Assembly: GCF_947241125.1 (NCBI RefSeq)
Contig: NZ_OX365700.1
Location: 2,264,001-2,328,000, forward strand
DNA from: Nitrospira tepida
GTDB taxonomy: Bacteria > Nitrospirota > Nitrospiria > Nitrospirales > Nitrospiraceae
DNA length: 64,000 nucleotides
Direction of reading: 5' to 3'
Position 1 is the first letter of the stretch, and each line of letters starts with the position of its first letter. Below, piece after piece: positions 43,333 through 51,912 of the stretch. The translations under genes and the position numbers were made by a program. The notes below the pieces were generated by a model. It was not told the origin of the DNA. It did not search any database and worked only from the letters and a program-made list of their open reading frames with translations.

Positions 43333-43572
43333 TCACTCCACGACGTTGAGCTCGATCGGATCGACGATCACGCCCTTTTGCCTGAGCCCGTCCACGGCCC
43401 GCTCAATTTCCTCGACTTCGCCGGTCAGTTCGAGATCCATCCAGCCGGTGGTGTCCCGCACGTCGGCGCGGCGCACATTGGTCACGATGTTGAATTCATG
43501 GCCGATTTGATAGATGACCGGTTCCTTGATCTTCTCATGCGGGAATCGTATGTGAAACCGAAGATGAGCCAT
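43333..43572 (-). CDS. NIL-domain protein
   Basis: This 79-residue ferredoxin-fold/ACT-like protein matches the NIL domain: AHLRFHIRFPHEKIKEPVIYQ, followed by FNIVTNVRRADV and TGWMDLELTG. NIL domains occur at the C-terminus of MetN transporters and as partners of homocysteine-forming enzymes. The ATG at 43572 has GGAGG at a 6-base spacing. Its position beside a sulfur carrier and threonine synthase suggests a role in sulfur amino-acid synthesis. Confidence 0.85.
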   Translation of the reverse strand: MAHLRFHIRFPHEKIKEPVIYQIGHEFNIVTNVRRADVRDTTGWMDLELTGEVEEIERAVDGLRQKGVIVDPIELNVVE

Positions 43573-43574
43573 AG

Positions 43575-43847
43575 TCATCCTCCCGCGATGGCGGGGACGA
43601 TGGAGACTTCATCGCCCTCCTTGAGCTTGGTACTCTTGCCGTCCAAAAAGCGGATGTCTTCTTCGTTGACGTAAATGTTGACGAAGCGGCGCAGCTCGCC
43701 GGTGGCGTCGCAGAGCCGATCCTTGATGCCGGGATGGTTCGAATTCAACGTCTCGATCATCTCTGAAATCGTCGCTGCCTGCGCTTCGACCTCGCCCTGT
43801 CCCTTGGTCAGGGGGCGGAGGGGAGTGGGAATCCGTACCTTGATCAT
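43575..43847 (-). CDS. MoaD/CysO-like ubiquitin-fold sulfur carrier ending in GG
   Basis: This 90-residue beta-grasp protein ends directly in AIAGG, the exposed di-glycine needed for adenylation and conversion to thiocarboxylate. The family signature [19 protein letters not shown] resembles MoaD/CysO. It overlaps the end of threonine synthase by 4 bases and sits next to the NIL gene. It is ready for use without trimming, unlike the second carrier at 46897. Confidence 0.88.
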   Translation of the reverse strand: MIKVRIPTPLRPLTKGQGEVEAQAATISEMIETLNSNHPGIKDRLCDATGELRRFVNIYVNEEDIRFLDGKSTKLKEGDEVSIVPAIAGG

Positions 43848-45091
43848 GCGTCACCACCGTGCTTGCCGACTTTGAAGGTTTTCTCGAAACTCACCAGGCT
43901 CGGGTGAATTCGCGTCGGCCGGCCGACGGCTTCCAGCACGGCCTCCTGCGTTTTCAATCCGTTGCCGGTGATGTAGGCCACCGTGACCTCATGCTTCTTG
44001 ATCACGCCCTGCTTGACCAGCTTGCGTAGGACGCCGATCGTCACGCCGCCGGCCGTCTCCGCAAAAATGCCCTCGGTCTGGGCGAGCAGCTTGATGCCGT
44101 CCACGATTTCTTCATCCGACACCATGTCCATGGCCCCGCCGCTCTCCGCGGTGGTCTTGAGCGCGTAGTAGCCGTCGGCCGGGTTCCCGATGGCGAGCGA
44201 CTTGGCGATGGTCTTGGGCTTCACGGGCTTGAAGAAGTCCCGCCCGGCCTTGAAGGCCGTGGAGATGGGGGAACAGCCTTCGGCCTGGGCCCCGTTGATT
44301 TTCGTGGCGACGGAGTCGATCAGCCCCACGTGTTTCATCTCGTTAAGGCCCTTCCAGATCTTGGTCAACAGGGAGCCCGATGCCATCGGGATCACCACCT
44401 GGTCAGGCGCGCGCCACCCGAGCTGTTCCACGGTCTCATACGCCAGGGTTTTCGACCCCTCGGCATAATACGGGCGGATGTTGATGTTGACGAAGGCCCA
44501 GCCGTGCTCGCCCGCGATCTCGCTGCAGAGCCGGTTCACATCGTCATAGTTGCCCTCGACCTCGACCACGTTGGGGCGGTAGATCAGGTTCCCGAGCACC
44601 TTGGCCGCCTCCAAATCGCCGGGAATGAACACGTAGCACTGCATGCTCGAGGCGGCGGCATGGGCCGCGACCGAGTTGGCCAGGTTGCCGGTCGAGGCGC
44701 AGGCGACGGTTTCAAATCCCAGTTCCCTGGCCCTGGTCAAGGCCACCGCGACCACCCGGTCCTTGAACGACAGGGTCGGGTGGTTGACGGTGTCGTTCTT
44801 GATGTACAGCTCGTCCAGCCCCAAATAGGCGCCGAGATTTTTCGCCCGCACCATCGGGGTCAAGCCGGCGTGGGGACCCACGACCTGCGGGCCTTCGACC
44901 GGCAGCAGGTCCATGTACCGCCACATGGATTTCGGGCCCGCCTCGATCGACCGGCGCGAGATCGTCTGTTTGATCTCGTCGTAGTTGTACTTCACCTCCA
45001 GCGGGCCGAAGCACAGCTCGCAGACATGGATGGCTTTTGCGGGATACTCGCTTCCGCACTCTCGGCAGACTAATGATCGAATCTTGGCCAT
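43844..45091 (-). CDS. thrC: threonine synthase ThrC (zinc-ribbon type)
   Basis: This 415-residue PLP enzyme converts O-phosphohomoserine to threonine. An N-terminal zinc ribbon (CRECGS...CELCFG) precedes the fold type II domain with SFKDR (PLP lysine) and [10 protein letters not shown] for the phosphate loop. Length and motifs match the shorter bacterial/archaeal class. Its position between two ubiquitin-like/E1 sets raises the alternative that it uses a thiocarboxylate to make homocysteine from the same phosphorylated precursor; that is speculation. Confidence 0.88.
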   Translation of the reverse strand: MAKIRSLVCRECGSEYPAKAIHVCELCFGPLEVKYNYDEIKQTISRRSIEAGPKSMWRYMDLLPVEGPQVVGPHAGLTPMVRAKNLGAYLGLDELYIKNDTVNHPTLSFKDRVVAVALTRARELGFETVACASTGNLANSVAAHAAASSMQCYVFIPGDLEAAKVLGNLIYRPNVVEVEGNYDDVNRLCSEIAGEHGWAFVNINIRPYYAEGSKTLAYETVEQLGWRAPDQVVIPMASGSLLTKIWKGLNEMKHVGLIDSVATKINGAQAEGCSPISTAFKAGRDFFKPVKPKTIAKSLAIGNPADGYYALKTTAESGGAMDMVSDEEIVDGIKLLAQTEGIFAETAGGVTIGVLRKLVKQGVIKKHEVTVAYITGNGLKTQEAVLEAVGRPTRIHPSLVSFEKTFKVGKHGGDA

Positions 45092-45118
45092 GGGCGACCC
45101 TCGTCTCGTGATGACGGC

Positions 45119-45946
45119 TTACCGCGCCGAGGCGACGCTGGGCGCGCGCAACTCGCAGGTTTCCGGTTCGTAGTCGAACAGCTCGGTAATCGTCGGCTGA
45201 TCTCCGCAAAGCGGGCAGCGGGGATTCTTCTTGCAGCGGATCTCGCGGAAGTGGCTCTTCCTGGCGTCATAATCCAACATCCGGTCGGTCAGCGGCCGGC
45301 CGATCCCGAGAATGACCTTCAGCGCCTCCGTGGCCTGGAGCGTCCCGATCACGCCGGCCAGGACGCCGATCACGCCGGCCTCCTGGCAACTGGGGACGAA
45401 CCCGGGCGGCGGAGGATTTTTGAAGACGCAGCGGTAGCAGGCCGACTTCTTCGGGATGATGGTCGAGACGCGCCCGTCGAACCGCAGGATGCCGCCATGG
45501 ATCAACGGCTTGTCGGCGAAGTAGCAGGCGTCGTTGATCAGGAACTTGCCGGCGAAATTGTCCACCCCGTCGATGACGACGTCGTATTCGCGCAGGATCG
45601 CCAGCGCATTCTGGGCCACCAGCCGGTCCTGATAGGTGATCACCTTCACATCGGGATTCAGCGCGACGATCTTTTCCTGCGCCGATTGCACCTTTGGCCG
45701 GCCTACGTCGGCGGTGTGGTGGATGACCTGCCGCTGGAGGTTCGAGAGGTCCACCACGTCGCTGTCGATCAGCCCGATCGTCCCCACGCCGGCTGCGGCC
45801 AGATACAAGGCGGCAGGGGAGCCGAGCCCGCCGGCCCCCACAATGAGAACCTTGGCCTGCGCGATCTTCTTCTGGCCTTTGCCGCCGACTTCCGGCAGCA
45901 GGATGTGACGGCTGTATCGCGTGATCTGTTCGTCCGTGAAATTCAT
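45119..45946 (-). CDS. E1-like MoeB/ThiF-family adenylyltransferase (paralogue 2)
   Basis: This 275-residue paralogue of the enzyme at 42426 shares the GAGGLGSPAALYLAAAGVG ATP loop, a VDNFAGKFLINDACYF central segment and zinc-binding CYRC and CPLC pairs. It lies between cysteine synthase and threonine synthase, about 25 bases from each, and likely activates the carrier at 46897. Similarity to the first copy is high over the whole length, so specificity cannot be told by eye. Confidence 0.9.
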   Translation of the reverse strand: MNFTDEQITRYSRHILLPEVGGKGQKKIAQAKVLIVGAGGLGSPAALYLAAAGVGTIGLIDSDVVDLSNLQRQVIHHTADVGRPKVQSAQEKIVALNPDVKVITYQDRLVAQNALAILREYDVVIDGVDNFAGKFLINDACYFADKPLIHGGILRFDGRVSTIIPKKSACYRCVFKNPPPPGFVPSCQEAGVIGVLAGVIGTLQATEALKVILGIGRPLTDRMLDYDARKSHFREIRCKKNPRCPLCGDQPTITELFDYEPETCELRAPSVASAR

Positions 45947-45970
45947 GAGTGGCGGGGGTAATCGTGAATG

Positions 45971-46897
45971 TCAGATATTGAAATATTTTTCGATGCTGAT
46001 ATAGCGCTCGCCGGTGTCGCAGAGGACCGTGACGACGTTCTTGCCAGGTCCCAGCTCGCGGGCGACCTTTTGCGCGGCGATGACATTGGCGCCGGATGAA
46101 ATCCCCACCAACAGGCCTTCCTTCTTGGCCAGCCCTTTGGCGGTCTGGTACGCCTCGTCGTCGGTGACGGTGATGACCCGGTCGATGATGCCGCGGTTCA
46201 GCACTTTCGGTACGAACCCCGCTCCGATGCCTTGGATCTTGTGCGGTCCCGGTTCACCGCCCGAAAGCACGGGGGAGCCGGCCGGCTCGACGGCCACGAC
46301 CTTGACCTGCGGGTTTCGCTGCTTGAACACCTCGCCGCAGCCGGTCAGGGTGCCGCCGGTGCCCACCGCCGCCACGAATGCATCCACCCGGCCGTCCAGC
46401 GCATCCCAGATCTCCGGCGCCGTCGTCGTCCGGTGCATGGCCGGGTTGGCCGGATTCGAAAATTGGTCCGGCATAAAATAAGACGGATTCTGCGCCAAAA
46501 TGGCCTCGGCTTCCTTGATCGATCCCCTCATGCCCTCCCAGGCTGCCGTGAGCACGAGCTGCGCCCCATAGGACGACAACAGGCTCGCCCGTTCCATGCT
46601 CATGCTTTCCGGCATGACCAGGATGAGTTTGTAGCCCCTGACCGCCGCCACGAGCGCGAGGCCGATGCCGGTATTGCCGCTGGTCGGTTCGAGAATCGTC
46701 GAGCCAGGTTTGAGACGCCCCTGACGTTCCGCCTCGTTGATCATGTTGAGGCAGATCCGGTCCTTGACGCTCCCGCCGGGATTGAACGACTCGACCTTGG
46801 CGTAGATCGTCGCCGCGCCGGCTTCCGACATCCGGTTCAGGCGGACGAGGGGAGTCTTCCCGATGAGGTCGGTGATGTCATGACAGGCGCCGGCCAT
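45971..46897 (-). CDS. cysK: cysteine synthase (O-acetylserine/O-phosphoserine sulfhydrylase)
   Basis: This 308-residue PLP enzyme has GGSVKDRICLNM (catalytic Lys) and TSGNTGIGLA, both diagnostic of CysK/CysM. Because the adjacent gene encodes a CysO/ThiS-like carrier overlapping it by 1 base, it may accept sulfur as a carrier thiocarboxylate, as Mycobacterium CysM does, and not only free sulfide. The C-terminus ends KYFNI, resembling the open-end class. The exact acceptor (acetyl- or phosphoserine) is not decidable here. Confidence 0.9.
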   Translation of the reverse strand: MAGACHDITDLIGKTPLVRLNRMSEAGAATIYAKVESFNPGGSVKDRICLNMINEAERQGRLKPGSTILEPTSGNTGIGLALVAAVRGYKLILVMPESMSMERASLLSSYGAQLVLTAAWEGMRGSIKEAEAILAQNPSYFMPDQFSNPANPAMHRTTTAPEIWDALDGRVDAFVAAVGTGGTLTGCGEVFKQRNPQVKVVAVEPAGSPVLSGGEPGPHKIQGIGAGFVPKVLNRGIIDRVITVTDDEAYQTAKGLAKKEGLLVGISSGANVIAAQKVARELGPGKNVVTVLCDTGERYISIEKYFNI

Positions 46898-47097
46898 CAG
46901 CGTCCTCCACCCATGTAGAACAGAAACTCCAGGTGGTCTCCCTCCCGGATCGGCGTTGTGTCGAGGCTCTCCCGGTCCACCATGGACTCGTTCAGCTCCA
47001 CCGCCACCATCCGAGGTTCGATGTTCTTGACCTTCAAGACGTCCAGCACCGTGGCGGCCTGTATTTCTTCGGGCTTCCCGTTGATTTTGATCTGCAT
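46897..47097 (-). CDS. ThiS/CysO-like sulfur carrier with C-terminal GGGR
   Basis: This 66-residue beta-grasp protein has the ThiS-like start MQIKINGKPEEIQ and ends FYMGGGR. The di-glycine is therefore followed by one extra Arg, which must be removed before the carrier can be adenylated. A JAMM peptidase in the same cluster is the obvious candidate. Its stop overlaps the start of cysteine synthase (TGATG), so the pair are translationally coupled. Confidence 0.87.
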   Translation of the reverse strand: MQIKINGKPEEIQAATVLDVLKVKNIEPRMVAVELNESMVDRESLDTTPIREGDHLEFLFYMGGGR

Positions 47098-47269
47098 GAA
47101 ATCTCCGAACTAGGCAGAAAAATTACAGAATTAAAGGACGGTATCAGAGAGGGTGTCGCATTGTCAAGGCGACGATCGGCCTATCCGGTCTGAGTCATCC
47201 GATCTGGTTGGCTTGACAAGCAGAAGCCTCCCCGACCACTATGCGCATTCTCTCGCGAGGGCCAACATC

Positions 47270-47647
47270 ATGTGGAAACGCAACTTCTTGTTTCGCGCAA
47301 CGGAGGATCAACCCCTGACCGAGGGAGAAAACGAACTGTTTCATGAGACGGATCCGGCGCTCGACAGCGCCGGCATGCGGTTGGAGCGGTTCATCTCGGT
47401 CTGGGTGCAGGGGGAGGGAGAAGACGAGAAACCGGTTGCCTATACCAATGTCTATGTGCGGACCGCCACCTTGGATATCGACCGGCGGTCGGGATTTCTC
47501 CAACCCCTTCAGGGCCGTTCCCACCAAATCAAGCAGCTCTTATCACCCGGCCAAAAGGGCTATCTCAAACAGTGGCTCGGACAGCACTCGCCGCAGGCCT
47601 GGGAAGCTGCGGAGGATCACTTCCGCGATCTCTTTGAAATCGACTAG
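47270..47647 (+). CDS. hypothetical protein
   Basis: This 125-residue cytoplasmic protein has no recognised domain; it contains SVWVQGEGEDEKPVAYTNVY and an amphipathic C-terminus. GAGGG lies 8 bases before the ATG at 47270. It ends 7 bases before the PLD-like gene on the same strand. Function unknown. Confidence 0.55.
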   Translation: MWKRNFLFRATEDQPLTEGENELFHETDPALDSAGMRLERFISVWVQGEGEDEKPVAYTNVYVRTATLDIDRRSGFLQPLQGRSHQIKQLLSPGQKGYLKQWLGQHSPQAWEAAEDHFRDLFEID

Positions 47648-47654
47648 GCGAACC

Positions 47655-48245
47655 ATGGCACGGCGAGCCCAGCTCGGTATCGCGCTGATGCTGTGTTCGT
47701 GCGTCGTGCTCCGGCTGTCAGCCGTCGGACTGATACTGGGCTTCGGATCGAATCAAGCCTGGTCGAGCATCGAAACCTACTATGCGCCGGAAGACAATCC
47801 CGGCGATCGTGTCGTGCAGTTGTATCAGGACGCGGAACACTATATTTATGTCGCCATGTATGCCTTCACCTATCCGTCCGCCGTCAGGGCGCTTGTGGCC
47901 GCGAAGAAGCGGGGCGTAGACGTGCGGGTCATCACCGACCGGGGGCGGTTGGAGGATCAGAAGCAGACGGCCGCGCTGGAAACGCTGCGATTGGCCGGCG
48001 TGCCGATCCGGATCAACCGGCATGACAATCTCATGCACATGAAGCAGGTCATCGTGGACGACCGGGTGAACACCAACGGCTCGATGAACCAGACCTCGAG
48101 CGGGAACGGCTATAACGACGAGCGGCTCGACATCATCGAGGACGCGGCCTCGACCACGAAGGCCAAGCAGAAATTTCTGGCCATGTGGCGCAATCGTGAA
48201 CGGTTTGTGGCCTGGACTGGAGGACCGCTGGGAGTTGGGAAATGA
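47655..48245 (+). CDS. exported PLD-family (Nuc-like) endonuclease or phospholipase
   Basis: This 196-residue protein has an N-terminal hydrophobic signal segment (LGIALMLCSCVVLRLSAVGLIL) and one HKD motif (HMKQVIVDDRVNTNGSMN) of the phospholipase D superfamily. A single HKD and this length match the Nuc/EndA class, which works as a dimer on nucleic acid. It shares an operon with the following oxidoreductase (4-base overlap). Confidence 0.78.
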   Translation: MARRAQLGIALMLCSCVVLRLSAVGLILGFGSNQAWSSIETYYAPEDNPGDRVVQLYQDAEHYIYVAMYAFTYPSAVRALVAAKKRGVDVRVITDRGRLEDQKQTAALETLRLAGVPIRINRHDNLMHMKQVIVDDRVNTNGSMNQTSSGNGYNDERLDIIEDAASTTKAKQKFLAMWRNRERFVAWTGGPLGVGK

Positions 48246-49519
48246 CGGTGGATGAGCGGACCGATGTCGTGATCGTGGGAGCGGGCGGGGGCGGCGCCGT
48301 GCTGGGGGTGGCGCTGGCGCAAAAAGGCATCAGTTCAGTGGTGTTGGAACAGGCCTCCGGACCGCCGCGAGGCCTCCGAGGGGAAATCCTGCAACCGAAC
48401 GGCCAGCAGGTGCTCGACCGCCTGGGGTTGCTCGATCGGTTGCCGGCCGATGCAGTGCGGCCCGTGCGCCTGTTTCATTTCTGCCGCACCGGCGGCGAAC
48501 GGCTCTGTACGATCGATTACGGGATGCTCCCGCCTCCGTACAATCGCGCGCTGGTGACGTTGCCCAACGTCGCCCACCATACCATCTTGGAAGCGCTGGC
48601 GACGCAGAACCCAGGCGGATTGCGCTATGGCGTGAAGGTAAGTTCGCTTCTGAAAGACGGCTCGCGCGTCGCGGGCGTGCAGGCCGAGTGGGAGGGCCGG
48701 AGCCTCACCATCGGGGCCAAGCTCGTCGTCGGGGCTGATGGGGCCTACTCGAAGGTCAGGGAGGCCTTGGGGATTCCGGCCAAACTGCATCTGTACCGCG
48801 AAGCCTACCTCATCAGCATCCTAGACAGTCCTGAGCCGATCGACGAGGCGCGCTATTTCGTGGGAAAGAACCAGATCCTGGGCCTGTTTCCCGCCGCCGG
48901 GAACAAGGTCTATGTCTTTTACATGATTCCCGCCGGGACCTATGATCGGATCAAGCAGCAGGGGCTGGAATCGTTACGGCAACAGTGGCGCAGCATCGAT
49001 CCAACGCTGGCAGCGCTGACCGACCAGTTGAAGGATTGGAATCAGACAGCCTACATGCCCACCGGCCGCGTGCGGACGCCTCGCTGGGTGGCGGACGGGG
49101 CGGCGCTGATCGGCGATGCCGCCCATGCCATGAATCCCCATGCGTCGCAGGGGCGAATGCAGGCGATGGCCGACGCCATGGCGTTGGCACAGGTGGCCGA
49201 ATCCTGCCTGAAGCAAGACCGGTTTCTCGCCGCGGATCTGACTCCCTACGAACAGGCGCGCCGGCCCCAGGTCGAGATGCTACAACGATTGGCCGATGAG
49301 CAGGTCTTGTTCTGGAATGCGGGGAATCCCCTGTTGGCGATCCTCCGTGACCGGGTCTTTCGAACCTTGGATCGGAATGCCCGCCTGCGCTATCGCATGC
49401 TGGCGACGACGGCGGGATGGCGGACAACCCAGCCGTTTGGCTTGATCGATCGGTTGAGGGCGGCGGGGCTGCTGCCGGATCCGCGTGCCCAGGAAATCCC
49501 GTCGGAGGTGGGGGCATGA
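48242..49519 (+). CDS. FAD-dependent monooxygenase (UbiH/PHBH-like)
   Basis: This 425-residue flavoprotein has the Rossmann start DVVIVGAGGGGAVLGVAL, the central VVGADGAYSKVREALG fingerprint and the second FAD motif LIGDAAHAMNPHASQGRMQA. It resembles UbiH-type and p-hydroxybenzoate hydroxylase-like enzymes that hydroxylate aromatic substrates. The substrate is unknown. It overlaps the downstream nucleotidyltransferase by 4 bases. Confidence 0.85.
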   Translation: MTVDERTDVVIVGAGGGGAVLGVALAQKGISSVVLEQASGPPRGLRGEILQPNGQQVLDRLGLLDRLPADAVRPVRLFHFCRTGGERLCTIDYGMLPPPYNRALVTLPNVAHHTILEALATQNPGGLRYGVKVSSLLKDGSRVAGVQAEWEGRSLTIGAKLVVGADGAYSKVREALGIPAKLHLYREAYLISILDSPEPIDEARYFVGKNQILGLFPAAGNKVYVFYMIPAGTYDRIKQQGLESLRQQWRSIDPTLAALTDQLKDWNQTAYMPTGRVRTPRWVADGAALIGDAAHAMNPHASQGRMQAMADAMALAQVAESCLKQDRFLAADLTPYEQARRPQVEMLQRLADEQVLFWNAGNPLLAILRDRVFRTLDRNARLRYRMLATTAGWRTTQPFGLIDRLRAAGLLPDPRAQEIPSEVGA

Positions 49520-50262
49520 GCGGCGATCGGGTATTGGAGGGGCTGCCTCAAGAGGTCCAGCCGCTGTTGCGCGCCTATCTGAAACGGGTCGTGCCCTCGT
49601 TGGGCGCGGCGCTGGAATCGCTGGTGCTCTACGGCAGTGCCGTGCGGGGCGAGTTCGTCCGTGGCCGGTCGAACGTGAACCTGCTGCTTGTGGTGGCCAA
49701 TCTCGACGGCGAAGCCTTGCGGAAGCTGGCGAAGCTGCATGCCCGGTGGAAGCGCGAACAGGTCGTGGCGCTGTTGTTTACGCCCGCGGAGTTGCAGCGC
49801 TGGGCGACCAGTTTCCCTTTGGAGTTTGGCGAGCTGAAGGAAGGGCATCGCCTGTTGGCCGGCCGCGACCTGTTGCCGACCATCCGTCTTGATGGAGGGG
49901 TGACATCGGAACTGATCGGGCGGGAAGCCAAGGCCAACCTGTTGCGCCTCCGCCAGCGCTATGTGGAGGGAGGGGCGACAGGGGAAGCGGCCTTGATCCT
50001 CTTGTCCCTCTCCATGACGGGATTGGCGCCTTGTTTTCGGGGCTGGCTGCGGCTGCGGGATCGTCCGATTCCGGCGAAGACCGAACAACAGATCGAGGAG
50101 ATCGGACGGAGCCTGTCGATCGACTCCAAGCCTCTGTTGGAAGCCTGGGATCTCCGCTGCGGCCGCATTTCCCCCGGCCCGGTTGAGGTGCCGCGCCTGT
50201 TCGATCGATACCTCACGGCGGTCGAAGAACTGGTCCGCCGTCTCGAAGCCGCCCCGGCGTAG
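49516..50262 (+). CDS. nucleotidyltransferase-fold protein with degenerate metal site
   Basis: This 248-residue protein has the Pol-beta-like start VLYGSAVRGEFVRGRSNVN: the GS motif is present, but the two Asp that bind metal in active family members (SD.D) are replaced by Asn (SNVN). It is therefore likely a pseudoenzyme or a binding protein. A C-terminal helical domain (about 150-240) follows. Start at ATG overlapping the FAD gene stop. Confidence 0.68.
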   Translation: MSGDRVLEGLPQEVQPLLRAYLKRVVPSLGAALESLVLYGSAVRGEFVRGRSNVNLLLVVANLDGEALRKLAKLHARWKREQVVALLFTPAELQRWATSFPLEFGELKEGHRLLAGRDLLPTIRLDGGVTSELIGREAKANLLRLRQRYVEGGATGEAALILLSLSMTGLAPCFRGWLRLRDRPIPAKTEQQIEEIGRSLSIDSKPLLEAWDLRCGRISPGPVEVPRLFDRYLTAVEELVRRLEAAPA

Positions 50263-50279
50263 AGAGAAGTCTCCCTATC

Positions 50280-51005
50280 ATGCCGTTGCTCTTCCATCTA
50301 TTGCTGACGCTCCTGTTGTGGATCGGCTCGTGTGCCCTTGCCTGGGCGGTCCCCGCCGAGCGGCCGCGCTTGCCGGAGCCGCTCGGATACGTGAGCGACC
50401 ATGCCCAGACGCTCGATGCGGATTGGAAGGCAAGGATCCGATCCGTCTGCCAGGATCTCGAGCGGAAGACCGGGGTGGAGATGGTGGTCGTGACCGTGCC
50501 GACCGTCAAGCCCTTTGCCTCGGCGCAACTCTATGCCGAGGCTCTGTATCAACAGTGGAAGATCGGCAGTGCGTCAGAGGAGCACGGGGCCTTGATCTTG
50601 TTGGCCGTCGCCGAGCACCAGGCCGCGATCACGGTCGGCAAGCGGATGGTCCCGATCTTCACGCCGGAGGTGGTGGCGAAGGTCGGGTCCGAGTACATGG
50701 ACCAAGCGCTCCGCATGGGCCATTTCGGCGAAGGGCTCTATCGCACGGTCGTCGGGCTTGCGGCCAACGCGCAGAACGTCCGCGTCGGGCCTCCGCCTCG
50801 CAGCCATATGAAGGGCCTGGGCTTCCTCATCTCGCTCCTGACGGTCGTCGCCGCCGTCTTGGTGCTTTGGTGGATCAGCCGGCCGGACCTTCGCCATCCC
50901 TATGGAAAAATCCGGCGCGGGGAGTATTGGGGCAGCGGTCAAGGAGGCTTCGGCGGAAATTTCGGGGGCCTCGGCGGCACGATGGGAGGGGACGGGCTGG
51001 GTTAG
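50280..51005 (+). CDS. TPM-domain exported protein
   Basis: This 241-residue protein has a signal peptide (LLLTLLLWIGSCALAWA), a TPM domain (YVSDHAQTLDADWKARI... to about residue 165) and a second membrane segment (FLISLLTVVAAVLVLWW). It ends in a Gly-rich tail, GGNFGGLGGTMGGDGLG. TPM domains act in assembly or repair of membrane complexes or as acid phosphatases; here the role is open. The last 55 bases recur at 57052-57106, and the stop codon lies in the inverted-repeat element that follows. Confidence 0.78.
   Translation: MPLLFHLLLTLLLWIGSCALAWAVPAERPRLPEPLGYVSDHAQTLDADWKARIRSVCQDLERKTGVEMVVVTVPTVKPFASAQLYAEALYQQWKIGSASEEHGALILLAVAEHQAAITVGKRMVPIFTPEVVAKVGSEYMDQALRMGHFGEGLYRTVVGLAANAQNVRVGPPPRSHMKGLGFLISLLTVVAAVLVLWWISRPDLRHPYGKIRRGEYWGSGQGGFGGNFGGLGGTMGGDGLG
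50951..51005 (+). repeat. left copy of 55-bp direct repeat flanking the defence islet
   Basis: The last 55 bases of the TPM gene, ending in its TAG, match 57052-57106 with about six differences (49/55). The two copies lie 6.1 kb apart in the same orientation and enclose higBA, the SIR2-Argonaute gene and toxin remnants. This is the geometry left by insertion at a gene 3' end, with the left copy restoring the gene. A relic of a second TPM gene at the right end is the main alternative. Confidence 0.72.
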
Positions 51006-51200
51006 CCCACATTATTCATGACCGCTTCTGCTGCAATCGCGGATTCGCCGCTGCGACAGAGCCTGACGGCGGGCGTGCTCGCCGCTCAGTCCCTCGACGT
51101 ACTGTTTCAAGTACGCCTTGGTCCTTCACGGCTGTGCTTGCCCGTCTCGCGTGGCGTCTTGGCGGTTTCGTCGCGAACCGTCATGAATAATGTGGGCTAG
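51002..51200. mobile_element. MITE-like inverted-repeat element, copy 2
   Basis: This element of about 199 bp is bounded by TAGCCCACATTATTCATGA and its complement. It contains the block GTACTGTTTCAAGTACGCC, itself a small hairpin, shared with copy 3 at 55914 in the same orientation and with copy 1 at 18382 inverted. It starts at the TPM stop codon. No reading frame of its own. Confidence 0.82.
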
Positions 51201-51361
51201 ACGGGAGCAGGCGGACGAGCCTTCTTGCTCGAAGAGCCCCCACGATCAGAAGGAGCGGAATGGCGCTCATCCTGATCCCCTGCTCCCGAAGACCGCGTAT
51301 GAAAGAATCGCGAGGCAATTGGTGGGCTTCCGTGCTCACAGAGGCCGCAGGTGACAATGAT

Positions 51362-51488
51362 GGAAGGACACCCCTACTGATCCTGTGCTCCCGGAGGCCG
51401 CGCTTCAGAAAGCGCCGGGGGACCCGTTGCGCTTTCGCGCTGCAACGGGTCGTGACGGCCGCAGTTGGACCAGTAAGGGTGTCCTTCC
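51362..51488. repeat. large nested palindrome upstream of higBA
   Basis: A 22-base arm GGAAGGACACCCCTACTGAT(CC) at 51362-51383 pairs with 51467-51488 with two mismatches. Inside it GACCCGTTGC (51421-51430) pairs perfectly with GCAACGGGTC (51442-51451), so the strand can fold into a two-tier hairpin. It lies in a region of about 600 bases without genes between the MITE-like element and higB. It may be a second kind of non-autonomous element. Confidence 0.65.
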
Positions 51489-51622
51489 TTAGGGCGGAGT
51501 GCCAGCAAGCTTGGATGGAGCATTTTGTAGTGCTCGATGCGCACAGTCGCTCAGATGGTCAGGTTCTCCTTTATGTCAAGTCATACTTGACAGACACGGC
51601 TGGAGCGCGCAGGATGTAGAAA

Positions 51623-51901
51623 GTGATCGAAAGTTTCAGGCACAAGGGGTTGGCCAGATTGTTTGAGGACGATGACCGCCGAAAGGTGCCTGCGTCACAA
51701 GCCGACAAAATTGCCCGCATCCTGGCGCGATTGAATGAAGCAATGACGGTGCAAGACATGGGGTTGCCGGGCTACAGGCTTCATCCGTTGAAGGGAAAGT
51801 TGGCCGGTTTCTGGTCCGTGACCGTGTCCGGCAACTGGCGGATCGTTTTCCGATTCGACAACGGCAGCGCCTACGACGTCGATCTGACCGACTATCACTG
51901 A
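51623..51901 (+). CDS. higB: HigB-type toxin (RelE superfamily)
   Basis: This 92-residue RelE-like mRNA interferase is encoded toxin-first, as in higBA systems. Visible features are IESFRHKGLARLFED at the start, LHPLKGKLAGFWSVTVSGNWRIVF, and the DLTDYH end typical of HigB, where the C-terminal His/Tyr residues take part in cleavage. Start is GTG at 51623. The antitoxin gene begins 12 bases after its stop. Confidence 0.9.
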   Translation: MIESFRHKGLARLFEDDDRRKVPASQADKIARILARLNEAMTVQDMGLPGYRLHPLKGKLAGFWSVTVSGNWRIVFRFDNGSAYDVDLTDYH

Positions 51902-51912
51902 GGGAATCATTG

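Noticed and set aside
51362-51488. CRISPR array
   Set aside because: Only one inverted pair, no regularly spaced direct repeats and no cas genes.
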